A DNA stretch of 64,000 nucleotides. Source: Staphylotrichum longicolle (lineage: Eukaryota > Ascomycota > Sordariomycetes > Sordariales > Chaetomiaceae). Where the stretch lies: the NCBI GenBank assembly GCA_019096155.1, contig JAHCVI010000002.1, positions 4,278,001 to 4,342,000 of the forward strand, written 5' to 3'. The notes beneath the pieces were generated by a model, which was not told the origin of the DNA, made no database searches, and saw only the letters and a program-made list of their open reading frames with translations. The translations under genes and the position numbers were made by a program. Shown here one piece after another: positions 12,393 to 21,899 of the stretch (positions are counted from its first letter, which is position 1; each line of letters opens with the position of its first letter).

Positions 12393-12950
12393 GAGGTGTG
12401 AGACCAAGGGGCAGGTGGAATGGGAGATCTGAGATGGGAGTGGGTTGTGTGTATTTGATATCCACAAACTGAACATTGGGCGGCGAAATTGTGTAGCGAG
12501 CAAGGAGTTTGCTGTTCATTTTTCGTGTGTATATCCCGGATGGAGGACGGGGGTAGTACATTTGGGGTACCATTGATATCTGGGCTCTTATATAATGGAC
12601 ATTGTATACTGGCATATTTCAACAGACTTCGCATTCGTTCACTCTTTAGTGAGATTCAAGGAGCCTTTTTTCCCGTCCAAATACGTTGGTTGTATTCTCT
12701 ATCAAACCATCAAAACTGTCAGGCAACACACAAAACAGAAGCGACAATGCAACTTTTCGTCAGATCTATTCATTCAAGCTTTTATTATCCCCATAATGAT
12801 AAGCCGCTTTTCCATTCCCATGTTTTCTTGACCGTTTTATATCCATCCATCTACCAACTGCCACAAGCTACAGACACACCACCTTTCTCACCCCTCCTCA
12901 AGTCAAACCACTGCAAAACCTAGTACACGCAAACTAAGGTTAAGGTAGAT
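12393..12950. other. Convergent 3' intergenic region
   Basis: AT-richer spacer between the Zn2Cys6 gene and dihydroorotase, which converge here. It presumably holds the two 3' untranslated regions. No gene seen. Confidence 0.5.
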
Positions 12951-14445
12951 CTACAGCCACTCGACGCCCCACGTCTCCTCCCCGGCGTGGAAGGGGACGA
13001 CCTCGACGCCGTCCCCGCTCATCGACTCGGCGACGCGCGCGCCGCCCCGCGTCAGGCGGATCTGCCGCGCCGCGGGGGCCACGCCGTAGAAGCGCCGGCC
13101 GTAGGTCGAGAAGAAGCCGGCCAGGACGTCGTCGGTGACGGCGTCGGCGGGGATGTCGCCGCGGGCGATGGCTTCTTCGAGGGCGGTGAGGACCTGTGTG
13201 TGTTGGAGATGTTAGAGAGGTGGCTGGTGGGGGGGGGGGGGGGGGGGGGGGGCATGTACGGTTGGGAGGGGAGGGGCTGTATGAAGGGGAGCGAAAAACA
13301 CAAAAAGAAAGGGGAAGGGGAGGGGAGAGGTGGTGGGAGGGAGAATGAAGGCAGGAACAAGATAAAAAGGTGGGACGAACGTAGCCGAGAGCGTGAGGCT
13401 GGGTAAAGACACCTGCCGCGGTGTTGCCTTTGCCCTTTTTGGAGGTGATGTCGTGGGCTGGGACGGGGACGTTAGCAGCTTGGTGGAGCGAGGCAAGTGG
13501 ACGGGGAAGAGAAAGGGGTCTACGTACGGGCACTGTCGGTGCCGAGGAAGAATTTGCCGTTGCTGGTGACGACGGCGTTGAGGAGGGCACGGCGGTCCTC
13601 GGGGGACTTGGCGGAGGGTTTGCAGTAGTGGTGCTGTGGTGGTGGTTAGTACAGGGGGACGGTGGAAAGGGGTTGGTTGCGGACATACCACGTTTGCGGA
13701 CCAGTCGTCGACGAGGAGGGAGAGGTGGTGGGCGGTCTTTAAGGGAAGGTCAGCAACCCTGTGAGTAAAAGGAGGGAGAGAACTCACGATAGTGCCCACG
13801 ACATTGTCGTGCAGCGACCTGACGGCTTCGACGGCATCGGCCGAGGTGCAGTGCTCCAGCACAATCTTCAGCTTGGGATACTTGCCCACTAAGTCCTTCA
13901 GCACGGGCAAGAAGCGAATCTCGGCATTCATGACGGTGACGCCGTCGGCGGCGCTGCTGGGCACCTCGCCATGCAGATTCAGCACGATCCCCTCCTCCTC
14001 CATCGTCTTGAGCACCTCGTGGAACGGCTCAAACGACACAACCCCCACTGCTGCGAGTTGGTCGTGGCTCCCCGGGGATACGCCTATCTCGCCCATCAGC
14101 CGCCAGCCACCATCACTCAATGAATCAGAAAAACTCACCTTGACGCCCGCAATGCCGGCCTTCTTCGCCTCCGGATCACGTCCGGAGTGACGCTCTCGTG
14201 AGATAGAGCGACATGAGGTAGTTGACTTCGGGATCGAGCTGCTGCAGGGCCTTCTTGTAGTCCAGGGCCTCGGCGACAGAGACGACGGGCCGGGGGGCCA
14301 GATTGGGCATGACGAAGACGGTGTCAATGCCGGCGCGGCGGATGGTGGGGGTGACGAGGGCGGCGATGGGGCCCGGCGCGTTGCGCAGGTGCACGTGCAT
14401 GTCGGCCGCCGCCGGGAGGGTGTAGCTGTTTTTGAGAGCGGCCAT
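12951..14445 (-). CDS. ura4: Dihydroorotase (URA4 type, pyrimidine biosynthesis)
   Basis: Zinc-dependent cyclisation of carbamoyl-aspartate to dihydroorotate in de novo pyrimidine synthesis, cytosolic. Six exons on the minus strand: 14139-14445, 13788-14083, 13689-13736, 13528-13633, 13381-13457 and 12951-13193. Seen are DMHVHLR near the N-terminus (metal-binding HxH), GIAGVK, ILNLHGE-like IVLNLHGEVPS, the KIVLEHCTSADAVEAV strand, TAHHLSLLVDDW, FFLGTDSA-PHD (catalytic Asp) and a C-terminus ending WGVEWL. Exon 1 needs a base restored near 14205 (CTCACG for CTCCACG) and near 14170 (CCGGAGG for CCGGGAGG); exon 2 needs one near 14055 (TCGCAG for TCGGCAG). With these three single-base homopolymer corrections the exons sum to exactly 360 codons, the family length. 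The last intron contains a G24 run. The donor of exon 5 (GTTCGT) is weak. Confidence 0.9.
13229..13252 (+). repeat. Poly-G tract (G24) inside the last dihydroorotase intron
   Basis: An uninterrupted run of 24 G on the plus strand, so the pre-mRNA of the minus-strand gene would carry C24 close to the 3' splice site, where it would serve as an extreme pyrimidine tract. Confidence 0.95.
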
Positions 14446-15128
14446 TTTTGTTTCTCTCTTTTTGTCCTGCTTTTTTGTGTTGATTTATTTTTGTTATTTC
14501 GTATGAGTGAGTTGGTATCGTGGAGGGGCAGTCGGATGGAGGGGTTCTCAATCGGGTTCTCAATCGGGTTCTCAATCGGGTCGGGACTCGGGCGTGTGCA
14601 TGGTGGGGTGGGATTCTTGGCAGGGGAAAGTTTGGGGGAAGAGGAAGAGGGTTAGGGTTGCGGCGACATGATCACACCATTCATCTTCCCACGAGGCTCA
14701 TCGTCGCCGAGTTGACTGACGACCAATTGTCATATTGGGGGTTCAGACTCTGTCACCATGTGGCGCTTGCACCCTGCTGAGTTCTGTGCCGCCCGGCAGG
14801 AGAAGGAAGCAGCTGCAATGCTCTCCGCTCCTGCCTAGCTCTGACTTACAAATCAACAAAACTGGAAAGTCTCCGGGAATGACGGGGCCGAACAAAGCAG
14901 GGCCTCGTCACTTTCACTCTCATTCCGCTCTCACCCTCACCCTCTCAACTTACAACAGTACGCACTTCCCCTCGGCATAGCACACGCAATGTGAGCGCTT
15001 GAGAGATTTTGGTTTCTTTTCTACATTTACATTGACCCACCACCTCGATCTCATTGTCGCCCATTCGCTGTGTTGTGACAGAAGGAAACTCGGGTCTTGG
15101 ATCCATCTCCTCTGTCTGGCATTGAACC
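14446..15128. promoter_or_regulatory. Divergent promoter between URA4 and the MFS exporter
   Basis: 683 bp between two diverging start codons. It contains three exact 12-bp tandem copies at 14543-14578 and a TTAGGGTT element at 14652-14659, about 206 bp from the URA4 start. No coding potential is supported. Regulatory role is inferred from position only. Confidence 0.5.
14543..14578 (+). repeat. 12-bp tandem repeat, three exact copies
   Basis: Three perfect head-to-tail copies of GGTTCTCAATCG, 98 bp upstream of the URA4 start codon, in its promoter or 5' leader. Possible protein-binding array or a polymorphic minisatellite. Confidence 0.85.
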
Positions 15129-17025
15129 ATGAATTCCACCTTCGATCCGCGCCGGCACGGCGACGACAGCTCGGCAACGTCGCCGACCGTCGCCGAAAAC
15201 ACACCCCTGCTCCGGTCCGAGTCCAGCTCCGTGACCGCCCGCGATGCCTCCCCCACGGGCGAGCGCTCGCCTCTTGACCCTCTGGAACAGCCCCTCGGCT
15301 GGAAGCGGGCAACGTGCATCGTCTTCAGCATGTGGGTGCTCATCTTCCTGCAGGCCAGCAACATGAGCGGCATGACCACCACCCAGTCCACCATCGCCGC
15401 CGACCTCGATGCCTACGAATCAGCCATGTGGTTCACCAGCGCCTACATGATTAGCCTGTCGTCGGTCTCGCCGCTGGCCGGCAGGCTGGCCATGATTTTT
15501 TCGCCCGCCACCATGATCTTGCTGTCGTCGGCCTTCTTTACCCTGGGCGCCTTGGCCACGGCAGTCGCACCCAGCTTTGCCGTCTTCATCTTCGGGAGGG
15601 TCTTGCTGGGCATTGGCAGCGGGGGCATCATGACGCTGTGCATGATCCTGGTCATCCAACTCACCTCCAAGAAACGGAGAGGACTGTGGATTGGCCTGAC
15701 GAATGCTGTGGGTGCCGCGCTTGTGACTCTAGGATCACTACAGGCTAATACAGAGCCAGGGGTTCACACTCGGTGTGTCGGCAGGCGCCGTCGTGTTTGG
15801 TGCCTTGCTCCCCGTGCTAGGCTGGGTGAGTAACCCTACACACACGTCCCTGATGCATGCTCTAACCAACCGCAGAGGCTCCTCTTCGGAGCCCAAGCTC
15901 CCATGGCGGCCCTTGCCGGCGTAGGCGTCAGCTTGAGCATGCCTGCGTCTACCAGACACGACGACGGCAAGAATAGGACAACCCTTCAGAAACTCGCAGG
16001 CCTCGACTACGCCGGCGCAGCAAGCCTGGTACGCACACGCCCCCTACCGCATACCCACGCAACTACTAACATTGCAGACCGTAACAATCGTCCTCTTCCT
16101 CTACGGCCTCTCGGGCACTATCCAACCCCTCCCCATTGCCCTTTCCCTCGTCACCCTCGCCGTCTTCCTCGCCGTCGAGTCCCGCGCCAACGACCCCGTC
16201 ATCCCCCTCCTGGTGCTCAAATCCCGCGGCGTCCTGCTCTCCTGCTTCGCCCAGCTCGGCTTCATGGCCGCCCGCTGGACCGTGCTCTTCTACGCACCCG
16301 TTTTTGCTCTTGCCGTCCGGGGCCTCTCCCCGGCCGTCGCTGGGTCCGTCCTGATCCCCACCAACGCCGGCTTCGCCCTGGGCGGCCTGATCGTAGGCGC
16401 CCTGCACATTCGCCGCGCCGGCTCGTTCTGGTTTCCGTCCCTGGCGTCGCTGGCGCTGTTTACCGTCGCGCTTCTGGCGCTTGCGCTCGTCAGCAACGCG
16501 GCCGCGTCCGCTGCGGTGTACGTGTCGTTTGTCTTCCTGAACGGGCTATGCACGGGGGCCGCGCTGAATTACACGCTCGCGCACCTGCTGCATCTGTCGA
16601 GCCCGGACGTGCACTTTATCGTCACGGGCTTGCTGTCCACCTTCCGCGGGTTTGCGGGCAGCTTTGGCACCGCCATCGGAGGGGGCGTCTTCACGCGGAC
16701 GCTGCGGGAGACGCTGACGGAGGGGTTCAGGCGGCTGGATGGCGGTGCTGGGCTGGACAAGGCCAGGGAGAAGCTCATCACCGTGCTCATAGGCAGCCCG
16801 GCGGTGGTCTGGAAGGAAGGGGTGTTGAGCGCCGCCGAGAGACACGTCGCTGTGTCTGGATATGAGCGGGCGCTGGAGGTCCTCTACAAGTCGGCCGCTG
16901 CCATGTGTGTGATCGTCGTGCTGATGCAGGCCGGCGCTGGGTGGGCGGCACCGGCAGGGCTGGCGGAGGACGATGATGAATTTGAGGAGGCGATTGCTGA
17001 GGGGGACCGGGCGATGGAGGCGTGA
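15129..17025 (+). CDS. MFS transporter, DHA2/14-TM drug or amino-acid type
   Basis: Proton-coupled major-facilitator exporter, probably in the plasma or vacuolar membrane. Four exons: 15129-15707, 15760-15825, 15876-16028 and 16078-17025, all in frame. A hydrophilic N-terminus of about 60 residues precedes the membrane domain starting at TCIVFSMWVLIFLQ. The segment WFTSAYMISLSSVSPLAGRL is the typical MFS motif-A region of this subfamily, and GRVLLGIGSGGIMTL is motif C-like. Many further hydrophobic segments follow (VTIVLFLYGLSG, LPIALSLVTLAVFLAVES, AGFALGGLIVGAL, SLALFTVALLALALV and others), fitting 12-14 helices. The first intron is only 52 nt, with a GTGGGT donor. It resembles Vba/Fnx1-type vacuolar basic-amino-acid permeases and mycotoxin or azole exporters equally; substrate cannot be assigned. 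No frameshifts. Confidence 0.88.
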
Positions 17026-18345
17026 TTATCGGGAGGCGGGCGCCGGTGTGAGCATCATCGGTTTACGAGTCGATGGCGATGTCTTGAGCCGCAGAACTGG
17101 TGGAGCTTTGCCGCGTTTTCTCCGTCCTGTTCCTCACTGGAGGCCCAGCGCACGGCTTGGATTCCCCCGTCGGTTGGCATCGTCCTTGCACCGGATCCGG
17201 TCCATATCTGGAGGGATTTCCGTGTTTTTGTATCTGGCGGAGGAACTCGGACATCCGTGTCAGGGCAGCCGACCCGAGGCGGATACCGCGCCGGCTGGCA
17301 AGGCCACATGTTGTAGTCGGTTGCTTCCGATATCCCCGGAATGGCCCGTTCTGGGGTAATAGCAACCCCGTCCTACGTGTACCCCCGCCCTCCGCCGTCT
17401 GCACGATTCGCGATCCATCGCCGCGCCTGTTGGGTCCAGCACCTTCTCCGCAGAATGCCGTCATCGCCGATCATTGCCACCATCTCGTCAACGCCAAGCT
17501 AAACCCAGAGGCTGGGGCCGCCAAGGGATCGACGCTTCTTCAGCGGTGCCCTATGTGATTGGTCAATCGATGGCTGTCGATGTCATGACACCACCAGATC
17601 TGGTCTGTCTGTGCATTTTCATCCCGAATCCCGATCTCATCCAGCAACCTGTCAGCTGTGGATCCAGTCGCTGTGTGCATCCGGCTTATGTACCGAGGCA
17701 GACGTCTGTCAGTTCCTCAGAGTGGGCAAAATTTGGGGCTCAATACGATGTCGGCAACGGCCCAAAGAACCACATGGGGAAGTCCCGTCCTGACCGGACC
17801 GCATCGACCCTACACTGCCTCATATATACATTCTAAAGCTCTCGTTTGCCGTCGTGGCTGAGCTCATCTTTATCAAGGTCATATGTTGAAACTTCACATG
17901 ATTCTCTAGGCATCGCGAGGCAATCCATCTGCATTCTCGTCCCAAACGTGCTACTCCACTCACGCATCCGGGGCCAACCCACCCAGCCGTCCAAGTCATG
18001 ACAGCATAGGACGGGTTTTCAGTTTCATCCCAGCCGCCACGAGCTCGGCGCAGCGCCCGGATGCTAACATCAGACGGCTAATAGCTAGCATCTAAACTCG
18101 TGTGGCTATCCCGGTGATCGCCGCAGTCAGGCAACTGATGTGTTCGTCGACGGCGAGCTCACCCGCGATGGGCACTGCCGTTACCTATATACCGCCACCA
18201 AGAACTTGTCGATGTCGTGTCCTGCTGATCCCTAGTGTAAGAACATGATAGGACATGGCGCGTTTATACAGCGGACCACACTCGCTCAACCCCGGCGAGA
18301 ACTGAGACAGTCCAGTCGATCATCCTCCACTTTGTTTTGCCTTCC
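17026..18345. other. Intergenic region upstream of the rhodopsin-like gene
   Basis: 1.3 kb without a supported gene. Short frames at 17100-17860 lack family features. Presumably the 3' region of the MFS gene and the promoter of the gene starting at 18346. Confidence 0.5.
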
Positions 18346-19452
18346 ATGTCGCAGATGGACTCGGAGGCACAAGATACCAACTTTCCAGACCGGGGCCCGG
18401 CTGTCTTTGCCGTGACCACGGCCACCCTCGGCCTGGCCACGCTGTTCGTGGCCGCCCGCATGGTGTCGCGGGCGGGCATCGTCCGGCGGACCGGGTGCGA
18501 TGACTACACGATGGTGCTGGCCTGGCTGATCGCCCTCTTTTTGAGTCTAAGCATCAACATTGGGGCACAGCGCGGGCTGGGCCGGCACGATAGGGACATT
18601 GATCCCGCGAGCCACGCCTCGCTCATAATCTGCGAATATGTCTTTTCCATCCTCTATGTGTGTATCACCCTCTCCACGAGTAGGAGGACATGCCCTCTGA
18701 CGTAGGACCAGAACCCGGCGCTCATGGCGACCAAGACATCGATCCTCATCTTCTATCTGAAGCTGTCAAGGAACACGCAAAAGACACTGCGGCTGGCATC
18801 GTGGGCTGTCCTTGGCATCGTCATTGTCGCGGGCACCATCCTGACCTTCATGAACATCTTCCAGTGCACGCCCATCAGCGCAGCCTGGGACATCAACGTC
18901 GATGCCATCCGATGCATCCCGCTGCTCACCGAGTTCATCTGCTCGGCCCCGGTCAACGTCACGACCGACCTGGCCATCCTGGCCCTGCCGATCCCCGTGC
19001 TGACCAGCATGCGGCTGCCCCCGCGCCAGAAGACCATCCTGGTCATGACCTTTGCGCTCGGCATCTTCGTGACGGTCATCGACGTCGTCCGGATCTACTA
19101 CCTCCAGCAGGCCATCAACCGCGTCCCTACCACGTCCTCGTCGGGGGACATGTACGGCCGGAGCCCCAACTTCTCGTGGAACGCCTCCTTCTCGCTCATG
19201 TGGTCCGCCGTCGAGGTCAATGTCGGCATCATCTGCGCGTGCATCCCGACCCTCAAGCCGCTCATCATCCGGATCCTCCCGGCCATGATCCTCGACCCGC
19301 ACGGCACCCGCCGCAGCAGCACCCGCACGACCTGCAGCAGCAAGGCCAGCCCCTCTACAACCGCGACCATGCCCACCACCCTCCCCGCACTCCCCCTCCC
19401 GCCCTTACGGCCACCACTTCTCCCAACACCACCCCACCGCGGCTTTCCATAG
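18346..19452 (+). CDS. PTH11-like rhodopsin-domain 7TM protein, possibly the N-terminal half of a fusion
   Basis: Integral membrane protein of the fungal rhodopsin-like (SAT4/PTH11-related) family. Exon 1 is 18346-18657 and exon 2 starts at 18706 in frame. Membrane segments include AVFAVTTATLGLATLFVAAR, YTMVLAWLIALFLSLSINIG, ASLIICEYVFSILY, then ALMATKTSILIFYLKL, SWAVLGIVIVAGTILTFMNI, VNVTTDLAILALPIPVL, ILVMTFALGIFVTVIDVVRI and SLMWSAVEVNVGIICACIPT. The family core LMATKTSILIFYLKL and NVTTDLAILALPIPVL are clear. The reading frame stops at 19450-19452, but from about 19300 a better protein-like tail (DLQQQGQPLYNRD, later SREISIRDFLATT) runs in the next frame and leads towards the transporter region that follows. 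A one-base loss near 19310 is suspected. Ligand unknown. Confidence 0.8.
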
Positions 19453-19675
19453 CCTCCACCTCCCGCGAAATCTCCATCCGCGACTTCCTCGCCACCACCG
19501 CGCCGCCTTCTTCAACGCTTCCCAACTCCTCTAACCTCTACCCCCTCCAACCTTCCCCACCGCCGCCACCGCCGCCACCACCCTCACAACCACCACAACA
19601 ACAACCACGTCGCCCGCGAGCAGCAGAAGGACAGACCACTACTTCCACTTCATCAACCTCGCCCCCCCCAAGTCC

Positions 19676-21526
19676 ATGCTCACCACCACCTCCGCGGAAT
19701 CCCTCCGCTACTGCACCGCCGCGGCCATCCTCTTCTTCCTCTGGGGGTTTTCGTACGGCCTGCTCAACACGCTCAACAACGTGCTCGCGTCGGTCGTGCG
19801 CATGTCGGCCCCGGAGACCCTGGGGCTGACGGCCATCTATTTCGGCGCGGGGTATCTGACGGGTCCCGTGTTGGGGGGTTGGCTGTTACAGAGAGGCGGG
19901 GATGGGAGGGTAGAGGGGGAGAGGGGGAAGGGGGTGAGCAGGAGGAGGAGGAAGAGTATCTTGAAGCATCATGGGGAAAAAAGGAGAAGGGAAAGGGGGG
20001 AGGTGGACGTGCTGGACAAGACGGGCGGGTTCAAGGCGACGTTCATCACGGGGCTGCTGATCTACGGCGTCGGGACCATCATGTTCTGGCCCGGGGCCGT
20101 GCTGGGCGCGTACGGCGGGTTCATGGTGAGCAGCTTCGTGGTCGGGTTCGGGCTGGCGGTGCTCGAGACGGCGGCGAACCCGTTCCTGGTGCTGTGCGGG
20201 CCGGCCGAGTACGCCGACGTGCGGCTGCTGCTGGCGCAGGGCGTGCAGGCCGTGGGCAGCGTGCTGAGCGGGCTGCTCGCGGACCGCGTGTTTTTTGTCG
20301 GGCTGGAGAGGAAAGGGGCCGTGGTGGAGTTGACGACGCTGGTGGATGTGCAGTGGACGTATCTGGGCGTGACGCTGTTGTCGGTGCTGCTGGCGTTGTT
20401 TTTCTACTACATGCCGCTGCCGGAGGTCGGAGACGCCGAGCTGGAGGAGCTGGCCGCGCGGCTGCCGGTTGATCCCGCCCAAAAGTCCATCGGGGGGCTG
20501 TCCCTGCGGACGTGGACCATCGGGCTGGCCTTGACGGCGCAGTTCTGCTACGTCTCGGCGCAGGAGAACATGTCGCTCTTCTTCCAGCAGCTGGTCACCG
20601 CGTTCGCCTCGCCGCCCACCGACACCGCAACCGCCACCATCCCCCGAGCAGCGGTCGCCATCACCCGCCGCCTCGACGGCCTCTCCCTGACGCTGCACAG
20701 CTACCTCCTCCTCTCCCACTCCGCCTTCGCCATCTCGCGCTTCCTCGCCGCCATCCTCTGCTTCCTCTCGGTGCGCCACCCGCGCAACCGCTTCCTCCCC
20801 ACCGCCCGCACGATTCTGACCGCGTCGGTCACGCTCGCGACCCTCCTCGTCCTCGCCGCCGTGGTCCTGCCCACCAGCATCGACGCCCGCATCGCCGTCA
20901 TCCTCATCATCCTCTTCTTCTTCTTCGAGGGCCCCATCTACCCGCTCACCTTCTCGCTCGGCCTGCGCGGGCAGGGCGCGCGCACCAAGCGCGCCGCCGC
21001 CTGGCTGGTCATGGCCTGCTGCGGGCCGGGCGTCTGGCCGTTCGTCGCGTACGGCATCGTGCGCCGCGGCGGGAGCGTGCAGGTCGCCACGGTGCTGGTC
21101 GTCGTGCTGGTGGCGCTCGCGGGCGTTTTGCCCGCGTTCCTCGGGGTGGTCCGGCGGGCGAGGGCGATGGTCGATCCGGTGGCGCCTGGCGGTGGCGGCG
21201 GCGGCGGCGGTGGCGGCGGCGCTGGGGAGAGGGGAGAGGACGGCAACAGGAGGGGTAGCAGTGGTGATGGGAGTGAGGCGGACGGGGACGCGGACGGGGA
21301 CGGGGACGTGGACGTGGACGTGGAGAGGGGCGGCGTTAAGAGGACTCCTGATGGGGACGTGTTGGGACAGCGGCTCAGTTCGGGCTGGCCTGGCGCGAGA
21401 ACGTCGTGGTCGGAGGAGGTTTGTTCCAGTTTGGGCTCGGGGGAGCAGGGCCAACGGCCGCAGCAGCAGCAGCAGCAGGCGCCGTGGGAGAGCGAGGTTT
21501 TGGACACGAGTATCTTGCAGGCTTGA
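19676..21526 (+). CDS. Fucose/glucose-permease-like MFS transporter, possibly fused to the upstream 7TM domain
   Basis: Sugar:proton symporter-like major facilitator of the FucP/glucose-galactose family. Seen are YCTAAAILFFLWGFSYGLLN and TLNNVLASVV in helix 1, MFWPGAVLGAYGGFMVSSFV, VVGFGLAVLETAANPFLVL (diagnostic for the family), RLLLAQGVQAVGSVLSGLLA, and DVQWTYLGVTLLSVLLALFF, then VSAQENMSLFFQQL. The central loop (about 19905-20010) is basic, and the C-terminal tail has a long Gly run and Asp/Gly repeats. The ATG at 19676 is the first in frame, but the frame is open upstream from about 19536 with family-like sequence (YFHFINLAPPKSML), and no promoter-sized gap separates it from the rhodopsin region. 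Two single-base losses in the C-rich linker would unite the two. The C-terminal frame after about 21380 is uncertain. Confidence 0.8.
   Translation: MLTTTSAESLRYCTAAAILFFLWGFSYGLLNTLNNVLASVVRMSAPETLGLTAIYFGAGYLTGPVLGGWLLQRGGDGRVEGERGKGVSRRRRKSILKHHGEKRRRERGEVDVLDKTGGFKATFITGLLIYGVGTIMFWPGAVLGAYGGFMVSSFVVGFGLAVLETAANPFLVLCGPAEYADVRLLLAQGVQAVGSVLSGLLADRVFFVGLERKGAVVELTTLVDVQWTYLGVTLLSVLLALFFYYMPLPEVGDAELEELAARLPVDPAQKSIGGLSLRTWTIGLALTAQFCYVSAQENMSLFFQQLVTAFASPPTDTATATIPRAAVAITRRLDGLSLTLHSYLLLSHSAFAISRFLAAILCFLSVRHPRNRFLPTARTILTASVTLATLLVLAAVVLPTSIDARIAVILIILFFFFEGPIYPLTFSLGLRGQGARTKRAAAWLVMACCGPGVWPFVAYGIVRRGGSVQVATVLVVVLVALAGVLPAFLGVVRRARAMVDPVAPGGGGGGGGGGGAGERGEDGNRRGSSGDGSEADGDADGDGDVDVDVERGGVKRTPDGDVLGQRLSSGWPGARTSWSEEVCSSLGSGEQGQRPQQQQQQAPWESEVLDTSILQA
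21181..21325 (+). repeat. Gly-codon run and GACGGG/GACGTG hexanucleotide array in the MFS tail
   Basis: GGC/GGT codons encode about eleven consecutive glycines (near 21190-21220), followed by degenerate GAC-GGG and GAC-GTG units giving alternating Asp/Gly then Asp/Val. In-frame, low-complexity cytosolic tail prone to length change. Confidence 0.7.
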
Positions 21527-21899
21527 GTTTGGAGCTCGTGGCAGCGGTTGTTACGGTTTTCTTTTTCACGACTGTCACGATTGCATGGCGCGCCGCCGGA
21601 AGCGTTGTGGGTTGCGTTGCAGATTGGCTTGTCCTGCGAGATACCCCCTTTTTAGCGACTGTTCACTAGCGATTTCCTTTTTCAAAGACATAACTGTAGA
21701 TTCCTCCAAACAGGCTGGGAATTCAATGATAATCTCCCCTTCAATGGTGCGTAACTTGACAAACATGATATGATGTAGTTTAGTTCATCCCTCATAACGC
21801 CAGCACCCAAACCATGCTTTACCCACCCCACTACAGAAAAACACCTGAGCCTCAGGGCATGGCGTGCTCAGATGGCGAATGCGTCCTCCCCTTGAGCCC
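21527..21899. other. Convergent 3' spacer
   Basis: 373 bp between the end of the MFS gene and the end of the GCP3 gene on the other strand. No gene or notable element is seen. Confidence 0.5.

Noticed and set aside
13212..14327. 371-aa frame reading through several dihydroorotase introns
   Set aside because: It includes intron sequence (Pro-rich translation of C-runs) and departs from the family outside the real exons. The six-exon model explains all conserved blocks.
1590..14445. RIP-type pseudogenisation of the broken genes
   Set aside because: The breaks are indels, not C-to-T/G-to-A transitions, and coding GC stays high, so RIP is not the cause.
14543..14578. CRISPR-like repeat array
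   Set aside because: The copies are directly adjacent with no spacers, and the genome is eukaryotic. It is a simple tandem repeat.
1..15128. A quinate-utilisation gene cluster around the repressor
   Set aside because: Neighbours are UBC9, a Zn2Cys6 factor whose zinc-cluster region I do not recognise as the qa-1F/QutA activator, dihydroorotase and a DHA-type exporter. No quinate dehydrogenase, dehydroquinase, dehydroshikimate dehydratase or quinate permease is present.
19886..21454. 522-aa open frame on the minus strand
   Set aside because: It is antisense to the MFS transporter, and its Arg/His/Gln/Gly-rich composition is what the complement of GC-rich membrane-protein codons produces.
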